A DNA stretch of 60,228 nucleotides, taken from contig JAGAPX010000014.1 in assembly GCA_017623055.1 (NCBI GenBank), positions 1-60,228 of the forward strand. The letters run 5' to 3'. Positions 16,090-25,782 of this stretch are shown piece by piece (within the stretch, counting starts at the first letter, position 1; each line of letters starts with the position of its first letter). The DNA comes from Phascolarctobacterium sp. (GTDB lineage Bacteria > Bacillota > Negativicutes > Acidaminococcales > Acidaminococcaceae). The translations under genes were made by a program, and so were the position numbers. The notes beneath the pieces are model-generated. The model had not been told where the DNA came from, searched no databases, and saw only the letters and a program-made list of their open reading frames with translations.

Positions 16090-16830
16090 ATGCGAGAACG
16101 ATATCATTTATTAGATGCGTTACGTGGCTTTGCCATTTACCACGTTATTGTTTTTCACTTTTTATATGACGTGTATGTGGTTTATGGTTTGCAGCCTGAT
16201 TGGCCATACCAAACTTGGGTACAGCTGTGGCAAAGAAATGGTTGCGGTCTGTTCGTGTTGGTTTCTGGTATGGTTTTTTCTTTGGGACGCAACACCTTTA
16301 AGCGTGGCTTGCAGCTGCAAATTTTAGGACTCATTATTACGTTGGTAACGGTTTTCTTCGCACCCAGCGAAGCAATTTATTATGGCATACTTACCTTTTT
16401 CGGTAGTGTCATGTGGTTGACACTGTTGTTGAAAAAATTATTAGTGCGTGTTCCTGCAGTGGCAGGCATGTTTTCGAGCGTAGTGTGCTACATTCTAACT
16501 AAGGACATTGCTTCGGGCGTGGGGAGCTTCTTTGGAACAAAGCTTTTTACATTTCCAGAGTGGCTTTACCAAGACTGCTTTGCCATTTTAGGGTTTCACA
16601 GCAATAACTTCTATTCTTCAGACTACGTTCCACTGCTTCCCCACATCTTCGCCTTTTGGTTTGGTATGTACATGTTTGCATGGCTGCGTGAACATAACCT
16701 CACCCATCTCTTAACTGGTGGCAACTATAAAATTTTTACTTTTCCCGGTACTCACTCATTAGAGATTTATATTTTACACCAGCCTATTCTTATGGCTATC
16801 TGTTATGTAATTTTTGGATATACGTTATAA
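16090..16830 (+). CDS. DUF1624 / HGSNAT-type integral membrane protein
   Basis: This 246-residue polytopic membrane protein starts with RYHLLDALRGFAIYHVIVFHF, the opening of the DUF1624 family related to the membrane acetyltransferase HGSNAT; the DALRG and H residues in the first helix are the conserved part. A late segment GTHSLEIYILHQP is also typical (GRxSLxIYLxHQP in relatives). It could transfer an acetyl or acyl group to an envelope sugar, but no substrate is shown. It sits 28 bases after the MATE gene and probably closes that transcript. Confidence 0.75.
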   Translation: MRERYHLLDALRGFAIYHVIVFHFLYDVYVVYGLQPDWPYQTWVQLWQRNGCGLFVLVSGMVFSLGRNTFKRGLQLQILGLIITLVTVFFAPSEAIYYGILTFFGSVMWLTLLLKKLLVRVPAVAGMFSSVVCYILTKDIASGVGSFFGTKLFTFPEWLYQDCFAILGFHSNNFYSSDYVPLLPHIFAFWFGMYMFAWLREHNLTHLLTGGNYKIFTFPGTHSLEIYILHQPILMAICYVIFGYTL

Positions 16831-16956
16831 ATGTTATTTTTATAATTAAAATTCACCATAAGTTCACCGATAGAAAAAGGAAGTACTTATAACGTGTCGA
16901 AAGAATAAAAGTCGAACTGTTTTTATTTGCTAAACATCTTATGATTGGAGCACCTT

Positions 16957-19900
16957 ATGTTAAAAGGAAGAAATATAATAATCGCAATTTTGGTAGCGTT
17001 AGTAGCTGTATATTACAGCTTCGTAACCAGTATTGCTCCTAAATACATAAAGCAAATGATTCCCATGGCTGAAACTATGGCACAGGACTATATTAATGGT
17101 ACTGTGAAAATTGGTGATATCCGTTGGGGTGGCGGTCTTTCTGCAGAGATAAGCAATGTTATTGTTAAAGATAATAAGAAGCAGGATATTGCTATCTTAC
17201 CGCATACCGTTTTGCACTTGCGCCCGTGGCTGGCTTTAGGTGGAGTAGAGAAGGCTTTGAGCGGTATTGAACTGACTAAACCGGAGGCTTTCTTGTCCAT
17301 GGATATTGACCGGCAATGGAATATGCAGCATTTCCTGAAGCCTTCCGATTCTACGGAAACTCCTTTTTACGGGGTGCTACTGGTTAAGGATGGTTTGTTG
17401 CACGTAACTATGCCCGGCGGTCAATGGGATTTACCTGTTAATGGTGAAGTAAATGGCGGTGCTAATCCTAATTTCGCAGTCAATGCTACTGTTAATGCAG
17501 GAAGTGACGTTGTTAATTTGCAAGGCTTGATTACCACGGAAGGCATTGGTAGTTTGAGTTTGGAAACTGCTTCTGTAGATTTGGCAAATTATGCGGCAGC
17601 AGCTCAGTTTTTAGAAAATATAAAAGAAAATACTGGTCTAATTCAAGATTTACACTTGCGTTGGAATAATAATGGTGAACGCGTGCAGATAGACGGCGAA
17701 GGCAAGTTGAAGGCTGTTGCAGGGAAGATGCTTGTCAACAATACCTTCCACAGCTTCCAAATTGATGGTGCGGTTAGCGTTGTAGATAACGTAATTCAAT
17801 TGAAGCCTCTTGATTTAGATGTAGATGGACATAAATTAAGCGTGGTTGGAGAGGCTGACTTAGCTGATTTGAAAAATTTAGAAGCCATTCAAGCCAAAGG
17901 TACTCTTACTTATGGCGAAGGCAAGATAGCCTTTAACGGTGGCTATGATGAAACTGTAAAAGCCTTTTTAGCAGAAGCGGATTTCCAAAAGGTAGAAATC
18001 TGCTTACCCGGTATGCCTGACGACGCTGTAAGCTTAAATGGTGCAGTGGCTTTGCTGGCAGATGTTAAGGAAGATAGAGTTGATTTGCAGGCTGCGGCAG
18101 ATGCTTTTGATTTAAGCTGGCGTGCCTTGAAGGTACATAAGCTTGGTTTTGACGGTTCTTTTATTAATGGCGAATTGGATGTCAATCATTTCAGCGCGCT
18201 GTCTGGCGAAAATGGCAGTTTGATTTTAAAAGGTACTGTTGCCGTAGATAATTCTTTGAATTTAAGCGGACGTATGGCAGAATTCCCTATCGACCCGTTC
18301 TTAAGCTTTGCAGGGCAAGAGGGTAGTGGTTTGTGCTCTACCGGCTTTGATGTTACTGGTACTTTAGGTGCTCCCGAATTTGGCGGTATTGTCCAAGTCC
18401 GCAGAATTAATTTTATGAAACAAGATGTTGTCGAGGCTCATGGTCACGTTGCTATGAAGGATAATGTGCTTACCGTTACCAACTTCATTGCTAATATGAA
18501 ACAAGGGCAACATATTCTGAATGCTACTGTTAATTTGCAGACAAACGAGCCTGAGCTTGACGTTTCTTTGCAAACCATCGGCGTGCGTGCAGAACCTATT
18601 GTTGAATTGGTAGCACCGGAAGTGAAGCTTACTGGTAACGTGGATAATCTTGTGCGTGTTAAAGGTAGTGTGGCTAATCCTTCTGTAATTGGCAAGGTGT
18701 GCCTTACTGACGGCAGCGCTCAAGGTATTTTGATAGAGAAAATTCAAGGTAAATATGATTATCACAATGGTCAAGTAGACTTACGTGATGTTTTGGTAAA
18801 AGCGCTTTCTGCTGAAGTTATGCTTAATGGCACTATGACTAAGGAGCAGAATCTTGATTTCACCATGGAAGCTAATAATGTAAGTTTAGAACGCTTGCCT
18901 GTTATGGCTAGCGATTTGGATTTGCAAGGTCTTGTTAATTTGAATGGTCATTTGGGCGGCAATTTGCAATATCCTTTCTTCCAAGGTGAAGTTGATAGTG
19001 AGGAAATTTTAGTTAACGGCGAAAAGCTTACTGAAATTAGCGGTGGTTTGCAAAGTAACGGACGTGAAACTAACAAGCTTGATATCCGTTTTAAACAACC
19101 TTACGTGAATGATGAAAGCAACTATGGTTTGTTCACTGCTGATTTGAATTTGAACATTGAACAAAAATATATGCATGGTAAAGTACTGACCCTGTGGGGT
19201 AATTTAGGTGGCGTTTTGCGTATGGCAAAGCTTGATTATAATATTGATGGCACTGCCCAAGGTGAGCTGGTCTTTGCTCCTAATGGCAAGGGTAGTGGTG
19301 TTACCATGGCTATTAGTGCAGACGATGTACAAATTCACAATTTGAACTATCATCATATGCAATTTAATGGCAAGCTGCATCAAGGAATTCTCTACATTGA
19401 TGATGTGGAACTGCAGGAACAAGTGGATGTTAAAGATAAAGGCATCATCACCGCAGGAGGTTTGGTAAATTTAAAAGAAAAACATTACGATGTTTCCTTA
19501 AGTGCTGTTAAGGCTAATCCTGCCATTGCAGCTGCCTTTATGGCGGATCCGCCTGTGATTACAGGTGAGATGGATCTGAATATGTACTTAAATGGTACGT
19601 TCTCTGAGCCTACCGGCAAAGCTGACTTAGTTATTACTAATGGTAGCGTTTCTGGTGTAACCTTAGATAAGCTTACTGCTGAATTGACCATGGGTGATGA
19701 CAAGATTAAACTGGACGATTTCCAAGCTACTAAGGATATTTACGGGGTGCAAGCTTCTGGCGATATTCCTTTAGATTTGTTCCGTGATAAAGCTAATCGC
19801 CGTAATCCCAAGGCGCAAATGGATATTGAAATTGATTTGGCAAATGCTCGCTTAGCGATGTTGCCTGCTTTCACTAAGATGGTAGAGTGGGCTGATGGTG

Positions 19901-21159
19901 AAACTCACGGTAAGCTTACTTTGGCAGGCACATTGGAAGATCCTTTGGTGCTTGGCTCTGTAGAAATTCCTGAAGGTCGCGTTAAAGTAGTAGATCTTAA
20001 TACTGTTATTGATAAAATTCACGCTGACGTGGAATTCCAAGGTCGCAAGGTAGTTATGCACGATTTGTCCGCTGTGCTTGGTAAGGGTAAAGTGGTTGCT
20101 AATGGTAGCTATGCCCTGCGTGCCGACGTGGACGAACCTTATAGCTTAAATGTTGTGGCTGAAAACGCAGAACTTGCTTCTGAAATATTTAGCGGTGTTA
20201 TTAATAGTAATGTAGAGATTGTATCCCAGGAATATCGTGATATAGCTCGTAGGCAAGGTAATCAACCTGCGCCTTTAGCCCATCGTCCTTTGATTAAAGG
20301 CTTGGTAAAATTAGATGACGTTCTCATTAATTTGCCTACCGTACCTGAAATGAGCGAAGAAGAGGGCGGCAACTATGGCATGGATTTAAAAATTGAACTG
20401 GGTGATAAGATACATCTCTTCAATAAATATCTGTATGATATTTGGCTGAGCGGTGATATGCACATTAAAGGAAGCACTAACTTCCCGTTGATTGAAGGCA
20501 GAATTAATGCGGACAAGGGTACCATTACTTACTTGCGTACTCCCTTTAAGCTTAAGAATACTTCCATTAACTGGCTGACACCTGGTTCTTTCTTGCCAAA
20601 TGTTAATTTAGAATCTGAAGCACGCTTTAGCCGTTACGATATTTATATGCGTGTAACTGGTCCTTTGGAAGAAATGGATTTACAGTTGAGCAGTAATCCT
20701 CCGTTGAAGAAGGATACCATTATACGTATGCTTACCCTGCAACGCGATACTGCAGGTACCGACGACGTTACCAGCGAAGATATGCAAAACTTGATGACCG
20801 CTGGTTTGCAGATGACAGTTTTAGGTGACGTGGAAATGCTTTTGAAGCAATCCTTAGGTCTTGATCAGTTCCGTATTTATACTGGCAAGGTGCGTTCTGG
20901 TATAGGCTTTGAAAGCGCTAAGGATCGCAACCAAGAACTTACCCAAGATGAGCGTAACCAATATAATTTGTTGTTGAGTAAATATTTGGGCAGCCGCTTT
21001 ATGGCTGGCTATACTACTAGCTTTGACGGTATTGACAGGAGCTTCTTTGGGCAGTACGATATTAACAGGCGTCTGAACATTACCTACTCTAGAAGCTATG
21101 ATTTGTCCGACGAAGCAGAAGATTGGTTTGGCTTAGAATATAAGGTAGGTTTTAATTAG
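16957..21159 (+). CDS. tamB: TamB-like translocation and assembly protein
   Basis: This 1400-residue AsmA-like bridge protein is anchored by one N-terminal helix (about residues 4-24) and spans the periplasm as a long beta-rich groove; such proteins carry phospholipid to the outer membrane and, with TamA or BamA, help barrel insertion. Repeated Gly/Asp/Val strand patterns fill the middle, and the C-terminal DUF490 domain (about 1130-1395) includes the conserved INADKGTITY and SNPPLKKDTIIRML motifs. The ATG at 16957 follows TTGGAG by 6 bases. No TamA is adjacent; bamA lies 1.3 kb downstream, as in other diderms without TamA. Confidence 0.93.
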   Translation: MLKGRNIIIAILVALVAVYYSFVTSIAPKYIKQMIPMAETMAQDYINGTVKIGDIRWGGGLSAEISNVIVKDNKKQDIAILPHTVLHLRPWLALGGVEKALSGIELTKPEAFLSMDIDRQWNMQHFLKPSDSTETPFYGVLLVKDGLLHVTMPGGQWDLPVNGEVNGGANPNFAVNATVNAGSDVVNLQGLITTEGIGSLSLETASVDLANYAAAAQFLENIKENTGLIQDLHLRWNNNGERVQIDGEGKLKAVAGKMLVNNTFHSFQIDGAVSVVDNVIQLKPLDLDVDGHKLSVVGEADLADLKNLEAIQAKGTLTYGEGKIAFNGGYDETVKAFLAEADFQKVEICLPGMPDDAVSLNGAVALLADVKEDRVDLQAAADAFDLSWRALKVHKLGFDGSFINGELDVNHFSALSGENGSLILKGTVAVDNSLNLSGRMAEFPIDPFLSFAGQEGSGLCSTGFDVTGTLGAPEFGGIVQVRRINFMKQDVVEAHGHVAMKDNVLTVTNFIANMKQGQHILNATVNLQTNEPELDVSLQTIGVRAEPIVELVAPEVKLTGNVDNLVRVKGSVANPSVIGKVCLTDGSAQGILIEKIQGKYDYHNGQVDLRDVLVKALSAEVMLNGTMTKEQNLDFTMEANNVSLERLPVMASDLDLQGLVNLNGHLGGNLQYPFFQGEVDSEEILVNGEKLTEISGGLQSNGRETNKLDIRFKQPYVNDESNYGLFTADLNLNIEQKYMHGKVLTLWGNLGGVLRMAKLDYNIDGTAQGELVFAPNGKGSGVTMAISADDVQIHNLNYHHMQFNGKLHQGILYIDDVELQEQVDVKDKGIITAGGLVNLKEKHYDVSLSAVKANPAIAAAFMADPPVITGEMDLNMYLNGTFSEPTGKADLVITNGSVSGVTLDKLTAELTMGDDKIKLDDFQATKDIYGVQASGDIPLDLFRDKANRRNPKAQMDIEIDLANARLAMLPAFTKMVEWADGETHGKLTLAGTLEDPLVLGSVEIPEGRVKVVDLNTVIDKIHADVEFQGRKVVMHDLSAVLGKGKVVANGSYALRADVDEPYSLNVVAENAELASEIFSGVINSNVEIVSQEYRDIARRQGNQPAPLAHRPLIKGLVKLDDVLINLPTVPEMSEEEGGNYGMDLKIELGDKIHLFNKYLYDIWLSGDMHIKGSTNFPLIEGRINADKGTITYLRTPFKLKNTSINWLTPGSFLPNVNLESEARFSRYDIYMRVTGPLEEMDLQLSSNPPLKKDTIIRMLTLQRDTAGTDDVTSEDMQNLMTAGLQMTVLGDVEMLLKQSLGLDQFRIYTGKVRSGIGFESAKDRNQELTQDERNQYNLLLSKYLGSRFMAGYTTSFDGIDRSFFGQYDINRRLNITYSRSYDLSDEAEDWFGLEYKVGFN

Positions 21160-21182
21160 AATTTTACAGGAAAGGAGGGCGA

Positions 21183-21818
21183 ATGATGCTAAAAGGCTAT
21201 TTGGAAGAATTGCGCAAGACAAAACTTTTGGAACCAGCGGAAGAGCTTGCTTTGTGGGAACGCGTTGCTCAAGGCGATTTAAAGGCACATCAAAAATTGA
21301 TGAGCGCTTATCAGCCGTTGGTATTCAAATTGGCAATCAGCTTCCAGCTTCCTGAGGCAGATACCATGGAGCTTATCCAAGAAGGTATGGTTGGGCTTTT
21401 GGAAGCAGCAGAAAACTACGATTACACTCGTGGCGTAGCCTTTAGTGTATTTGCTTCCTTCCGTATTAAAGGCAGTATGCTCGATTATCTGAAAAAATCT
21501 AATAGCAATGCCCTCTATCTTGAAGGTGATTTAGGAAGCGGTCTTACTTTAGGTGAGACTTTAGCTTCTGTACAAGCGTCACCTACCGAGGTAGCGGAGC
21601 GTCATCTTTTGCGCGAGAAAGTTACTCAAGCTTTGGGACGTCTTCCAGAAAAAGAACAGCAAGTAATTACGGGTATGTACTTGGAGGATAAGACTGCCCA
21701 ATCCATGGCAGCTGCCATCGATATAAGCCTTGGTCACGTCTATCACTTGCAAAAGAAAGGTGTAAGGCGTATTAGGGGAATGCTGTCTAGATTTATTCAT
21801 GACTTTAATAAAAGTTAA
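21183..21818 (+). CDS. Sigma-70 family alternative sigma factor
   Basis: This 211-residue RNA polymerase sigma factor has region 2 at about 45-103 (LVFKLAISF..., DTMELIQEGMVGLLEA, YDYTRGVAFSVFASFRIKGSMLDYL) and region 4 at about 150-200 (LPEKEQQVITGMYLEDKTAQSMA then the helix-turn-helix). No region 1.1 is present, so it is not the housekeeping factor. The shape resembles the SigB/SigF/FliA group. Two overlapping ATG codons (21183 and 21186) follow GGAGGG. It is sandwiched between tamB (23-base gap) and the bamA block, which suggests a role in envelope gene control. No anti-sigma factor is visible. Confidence 0.88.
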   Translation: MMLKGYLEELRKTKLLEPAEELALWERVAQGDLKAHQKLMSAYQPLVFKLAISFQLPEADTMELIQEGMVGLLEAAENYDYTRGVAFSVFASFRIKGSMLDYLKKSNSNALYLEGDLGSGLTLGETLASVQASPTEVAERHLLREKVTQALGRLPEKEQQVITGMYLEDKTAQSMAAAIDISLGHVYHLQKKGVRRIRGMLSRFIHDFNKS

Positions 21819-21831
21819 AAATAGATTTTGC

Positions 21832-21861
21832 TTTACAAAAATAATATATAAATAGTATCAT
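21832..21861 (+). promoter_or_regulatory. Candidate promoter of the bamA block
   Basis: TTTACA (21832-21837) and TATCAT (21856-21861) are spaced by 18 bases in an A+T-rich gap of 173 bases before the small membrane-protein gene. Confidence 0.5.
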
Positions 21862-21991
21862 TATGTAGATATACGTAGAATTGTGTACTATTTTGCCTGA
21901 AAATGAATTTAATCGCCTAAAACAAGGTGTGAAACCATAATTCTTTATAGGATTGTGATTGTATGTATCTTTGTAGAAAGGGGTTAGTGGC

Positions 21992-22486
21992 GTGGCACAA
22001 AAGAAACGTTCTGTGTTTCAACGTATTCATAGCGTTAAAGCCAGCTTAGAAAATGCTGAACAAAGCTTTTTAGATAATAATGGCATGCGTGGCGAACTGG
22101 ATTTGATGCTGGCAGAAGCAGAATTAAAAAACTTGCGTCGTAAACAGGATGTTCCCTGGAGTTGGAACAGACACGTTTTAGCTATGTGCGTGGCTGCGGC
22201 GTTGGCACTGGCTGGACTTGGTGGTTGGTATTATGCTCACGATAGTATTGCTGTGGCAGGCAAGAACCAAGAACCTGTTAACGTAACTCCAAGCTCTAAA
22301 ATGCAAGTACAAGAGAATGTTTCTGCTCAAAAAGAGAACACTATAGTTATACCGGTTTTCGGAGAAAGAATTATAAATAATATACCTGCTACTGGGCAAG
22401 CAGATTATAAGCAGGTTACCATAACCGAAGCAGACAGACGTCGTTTAGTACAGTCTGCTAGGGTAGAGCTTAGTAATTCCAAATAA
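21992..22486 (+). CDS. Small bitopic membrane protein, unknown function
   Basis: I do not recognise this 164-residue protein. A charged, helical cytoplasmic part (1-65) is followed by one clear membrane helix (about 63-83, LAMCVAAALALAGLGGWYY) and a Ser/Asn/Val-rich outer part. It starts with GTG after an AAAGGGG site. It lies 17 bases before bamA with no terminator, so it is made with the barrel-assembly machine. The topology (short inner-membrane anchor, periplasmic tail) would suit an accessory or regulatory role, but this is inference from position only. Confidence 0.7.
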   Translation: MAQKKRSVFQRIHSVKASLENAEQSFLDNNGMRGELDLMLAEAELKNLRRKQDVPWSWNRHVLAMCVAAALALAGLGGWYYAHDSIAVAGKNQEPVNVTPSSKMQVQENVSAQKENTIVIPVFGERIINNIPATGQADYKQVTITEADRRRLVQSARVELSNSK

Positions 22487-22503
22487 ACTTTAGGAGGTCC
22501 TAA

Positions 22504-24423
22504 ATGAAGAAAAGATTTTTGTTACAGCCTCTCACGATAGGTTTGGCAGCTGCATTGTTTGCAGTACCTGTTTTTGCAGAAGAGCAATCTGAGATTGCTC
22601 AAAATGCTGCGGTTTTAGTAGAGGCTGCGAATGCAGTTACTCCGCAGGCTGAACCTGTTGAAGAAGTTGCTCAAGCACAGCCGGAAAACAGACTCGCTCA
22701 ATATTTAGGTAAAACCATTACTAAACAAATGGTAACTGGTAGTACTGTGCTTAGCGAAGAAGAAGTTCTCGCTGTTTTGAAAACTAAACCCGGTATGGAA
22801 CTTACCGAGATTGGCTTAAGTGAAGACTTGGGTGCTATCTATGATATGGGTTGGTTCTATGACTTGCGTCCGGAATTCAAAGAAGTTCCTGAAGGCGTGC
22901 AAGTTATCTACCACGTACTGGAAAATCCCACTTATAGCAAACTGAACCTTGTGGGTAATACTGTAATTGATAAGCAAAAAATCAACGCCCTTTTCAATTT
23001 GGAAGAAGGCTCCGTTGTTAACTTAAAAGATATTAATCGTCGCGTACTCAAATTGGAAGAAGAATATCGTCAAGCTGGTTATATCCTTGCTCGTGTAACT
23101 GACGTACATATGGATCAAGACGGCACTTTGAATTTAACTGTTAATGAAGGTACTGTTGAAGATTTCAAAGTTAAAGGTAATGTGAAAACTAAAGATTACG
23201 TTATCACCCGCGAAATGCGTCTGAAAAAAGGTCAACCCTTTAATGCAAAAGACGCACGTCGTAGTATGCAACGTATTTACAACTTAGGTTATTTTGAAGA
23301 CGTTAACGTTAAGCTGAACCCTGGTAAAGAACCTAACTCTGTTGAAGTAGAAATTTCCGTAGTAGAAATGAATACTGGTACCTTTGGTATTGGTGCAGGT
23401 TACTCCAGTGCTGACGGTTTCGTTGGTATGATTTCCATTGGCGATAAGAATTTCCGTGGTATTGGTGATAGAATCAATATCCGTTGGGAATTTGGTGGCG
23501 AAGATAATAAGAACTATGACTTCAGCTATACTCGTCCTTGGTTAGATGACAAGGAAACTATGGCAACCATCCAGTTGTACGATATCACCAACGAATATGC
23601 TGACTACAATATTGATGGTGACGAAATTGCTCGCTACGACAAAAAACGTCGTGGGCAAGAATTGACCTTGAGTCGTAGAACTGAAGATGAGTTCATCAGC
23701 AACTACATTACTATTAAGAACCGTGACGACATCTACAAAGGTGAAGCAGACGGTTACGAAGGCGATGTAGACCAATACTATGAACCGCAATTTAATAAAG
23801 AAAGTACAACAAATGGACCTTCTGGATATATGGAATCTTATTATCCTAAAGATTACAAGGAACGTCGTAAAGAAAACTTTGGCGTAACTCGTTCTATTAC
23901 ATTAGGACGCGTACTTGATTCTCGCGATAATATTTACGATCCTCATGAAGGTAAACGTATTTCTTATAGCATTGAACACGCTGGCTTTATGGGTGGCGAT
24001 TTCGACTTTACTAAGTTCACTGCTGACTATCGCTATTACTACCGTGCTGGCGGCGAAAGTGTTTGGGCATTGAACTTGGGTGCAGGCTACGCTGATGGCG
24101 ATATGCCTTTGAGCCAACGCTTCTCCATGGGTGGCAGTGATACCTTGCGTGGTTACGAAGATGATCAATTCCGTGGTAACAGTATGGTGAAGGCTACTTT
24201 GGAATACCGCTTCCCGATTGTTAAGAAGGTACAAGGCGTACTTTTCACAGATAATGGTTATGCTTGGGACAAACGTCATGAAGATGACTTTGACTTTGGC
24301 TTAATTAAAAACAGCTTTGGTGTGGGCTTGCGTATCAATTCTCCGCTTGGTCCTGTTAAACTTGACTATGGCTATGGCGATGATGGCGGTAAATTCCACT
24401 TCAGCTTTGGTGGACAATTCTAA
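22504..24423 (+). CDS. bamA: Outer-membrane protein assembly factor BamA
   Basis: This is the essential insertase of outer-membrane beta barrels. The 639-residue protein has a signal peptide (cleavage after VFA near residue 25), an Ala/Glu/Val-rich linker, then three POTRA repeats (about 63-140, 141-215, 216-293) and a 16-strand barrel. The barrel includes the RGY motif in DTLRGYEDDQFRGN and ends with FSFGGQF, a C-terminal Phe. E. coli BamA has five POTRA domains; three is the reduced number seen in several Negativicutes. AGGAGG lies just upstream of the ATG. The neighbours, Skp homologues and lipid A genes, fit the role. Confidence 0.96.
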   Translation: MKKRFLLQPLTIGLAAALFAVPVFAEEQSEIAQNAAVLVEAANAVTPQAEPVEEVAQAQPENRLAQYLGKTITKQMVTGSTVLSEEEVLAVLKTKPGMELTEIGLSEDLGAIYDMGWFYDLRPEFKEVPEGVQVIYHVLENPTYSKLNLVGNTVIDKQKINALFNLEEGSVVNLKDINRRVLKLEEEYRQAGYILARVTDVHMDQDGTLNLTVNEGTVEDFKVKGNVKTKDYVITREMRLKKGQPFNAKDARRSMQRIYNLGYFEDVNVKLNPGKEPNSVEVEISVVEMNTGTFGIGAGYSSADGFVGMISIGDKNFRGIGDRINIRWEFGGEDNKNYDFSYTRPWLDDKETMATIQLYDITNEYADYNIDGDEIARYDKKRRGQELTLSRRTEDEFISNYITIKNRDDIYKGEADGYEGDVDQYYEPQFNKESTTNGPSGYMESYYPKDYKERRKENFGVTRSITLGRVLDSRDNIYDPHEGKRISYSIEHAGFMGGDFDFTKFTADYRYYYRAGGESVWALNLGAGYADGDMPLSQRFSMGGSDTLRGYEDDQFRGNSMVKATLEYRFPIVKKVQGVLFTDNGYAWDKRHEDDFDFGLIKNSFGVGLRINSPLGPVKLDYGYGDDGGKFHFSFGGQF

Positions 24424-24438
24424 TATTTGGAGTTTGTT

Positions 24439-25710
24439 ATGAAGTCCAAAATAATTTTAACTCTTGCTGCAATGACAAGCTTTTTGCCATTGCAGCAAGC
24501 TTTTTCTATGCCAATAGAACATGTTTATGTACAGGTAATTGATGTGACTGGCGGGACAAGTGCGCCCTTGCTCAACAAGATGAGCAATAGTATGCAGCTT
24601 GTTGCTCAGCAGCTTTTACTGGATAGGGATACGAAAGCCATATTGCCTGCTCAGCAGGAATATGCAACGCTTTTGTCCGATATTGCCGATAGAGTATTAA
24701 CGGGATATTATCTGCAAAGTACACAGTTGACTGTTGACAAAGAGTCTGAACTTATTTTACAGGTTAGACCTTGGAATACAGCTATAAGGAATGTGCAAGT
24801 CGATTTGCAATTTTCTGGTATTGAGGAACAAACATCAGAACTTTTGGAAAGTAAACTCCCTACCTTAAAAAAGCAGCTTAGAGATACTATTAAGGGTGCA
24901 TCCATTGATGCTAGCGATTGGGCTGATGGCGTTTTACGTAAAATAGTTCGTCAACAGGTGGAAGAAGCTTTGCCAGAATTTAAGGTTGCCGTTGACTTAG
25001 TTAATGAAGCTGATAAAACTGTGGTGCAAGTTATCATTTACCCTGTTGGGCAGTTGGTGCGTAATGTGGATTACTGTATGCGCTCTGATACGATACCCAA
25101 TATCTTGTTGATGAAGCTAAAACATAAATACGCTGATGAGTGCAATAAGTTGCGTGGATTGCCAGTAAATTATGTAGAGCGTCAAAAGCAAGAGATAGAA
25201 GAGCTTCTGCTTAACAAATTACGCAACGAACCAGAAATAATTAAATATAACCTTCAACCCTTCGTAAATGTTTTACCTGATACTGATATGGGAGTTGAAT
25301 TTACAATCGGTTCTGATAAGTACAAAATATGGTTTGAGGGCTATGGTGATATTGGTAGGGGGAAAGATAATTTGTCCGGTAAGGCACATTTCGGTAAATT
25401 TGTTTCTCCTAAAGAAGAAGTGTTTGGAGAAGTAGAGTTTATAACAGAGGATGTAGACTGGAATTTTGGTATTGGATATACTCGTTATTGGGGAAAGAGT
25501 GGTTGGTCTTATATCAGAAGAATTCCGGATGGAGAAAACAATTATAAGCTCGAATATAATTTAGATCCTAAATGGCGTTTGCGTGCTGAACATTTTGCCC
25601 AAAAGAATCGTAATGAATATGGTGTACGTTATCGTATTCATGAATTCTTAAGCGCAGAATACGTGTATGGTGGCGATGAATTTTATTTGAGAATTATCGG
25701 AAATTTGTAG
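24439..25710 (+). CDS. Secreted beta-rich envelope protein, unknown function
   Basis: I do not recognise this family. The 423-residue protein has a signal peptide (about 1-23, ending AFS), two alpha/beta modules (about 25-120 and 125-270) with Val/Ile-rich strands, and a C-terminal 140 residues of alternating strands rich in Tyr, Gly and Trp, ending in GNL. The end looks like a small outer-membrane barrel or a beta sandwich. I chose the ATG at 24439, 6 bases after TTGGAG, over an in-frame TTG at 24427. It follows bamA by 15 bases with no terminator, so a role in barrel assembly or as a dedicated BamA partner is plausible but unproven. Confidence 0.75.
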   Translation: MKSKIILTLAAMTSFLPLQQAFSMPIEHVYVQVIDVTGGTSAPLLNKMSNSMQLVAQQLLLDRDTKAILPAQQEYATLLSDIADRVLTGYYLQSTQLTVDKESELILQVRPWNTAIRNVQVDLQFSGIEEQTSELLESKLPTLKKQLRDTIKGASIDASDWADGVLRKIVRQQVEEALPEFKVAVDLVNEADKTVVQVIIYPVGQLVRNVDYCMRSDTIPNILLMKLKHKYADECNKLRGLPVNYVERQKQEIEELLLNKLRNEPEIIKYNLQPFVNVLPDTDMGVEFTIGSDKYKIWFEGYGDIGRGKDNLSGKAHFGKFVSPKEEVFGEVEFITEDVDWNFGIGYTRYWGKSGWSYIRRIPDGENNYKLEYNLDPKWRLRAEHFAQKNRNEYGVRYRIHEFLSAEYVYGGDEFYLRIIGNL

Positions 25711-25716
25711 CTTTTA

Positions 25717-25745
25717 TTGAAAGAATGGCTGTAGACTGATATAAT
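25717..25745 (+). promoter_or_regulatory. Strong promoter of the skp block
   Basis: TTGAAA (25717-25722) and TATAAT (25740-25745) are spaced by exactly 17 bases, starting 7 bases after the previous stop codon. This gives the Skp-type chaperone its own supply besides read-through from bamA. Confidence 0.8.
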
Positions 25746-25782
25746 AGACTATATATTTATGTAAGAAAGCAGGTATTTTATT

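Noticed and set aside
16861-16893. Promoter of tamB (TTCACC with TATAAC)
   Set aside because: The spacing is 19 bases and both hexamers are poor; it is not strong enough to list as a feature.
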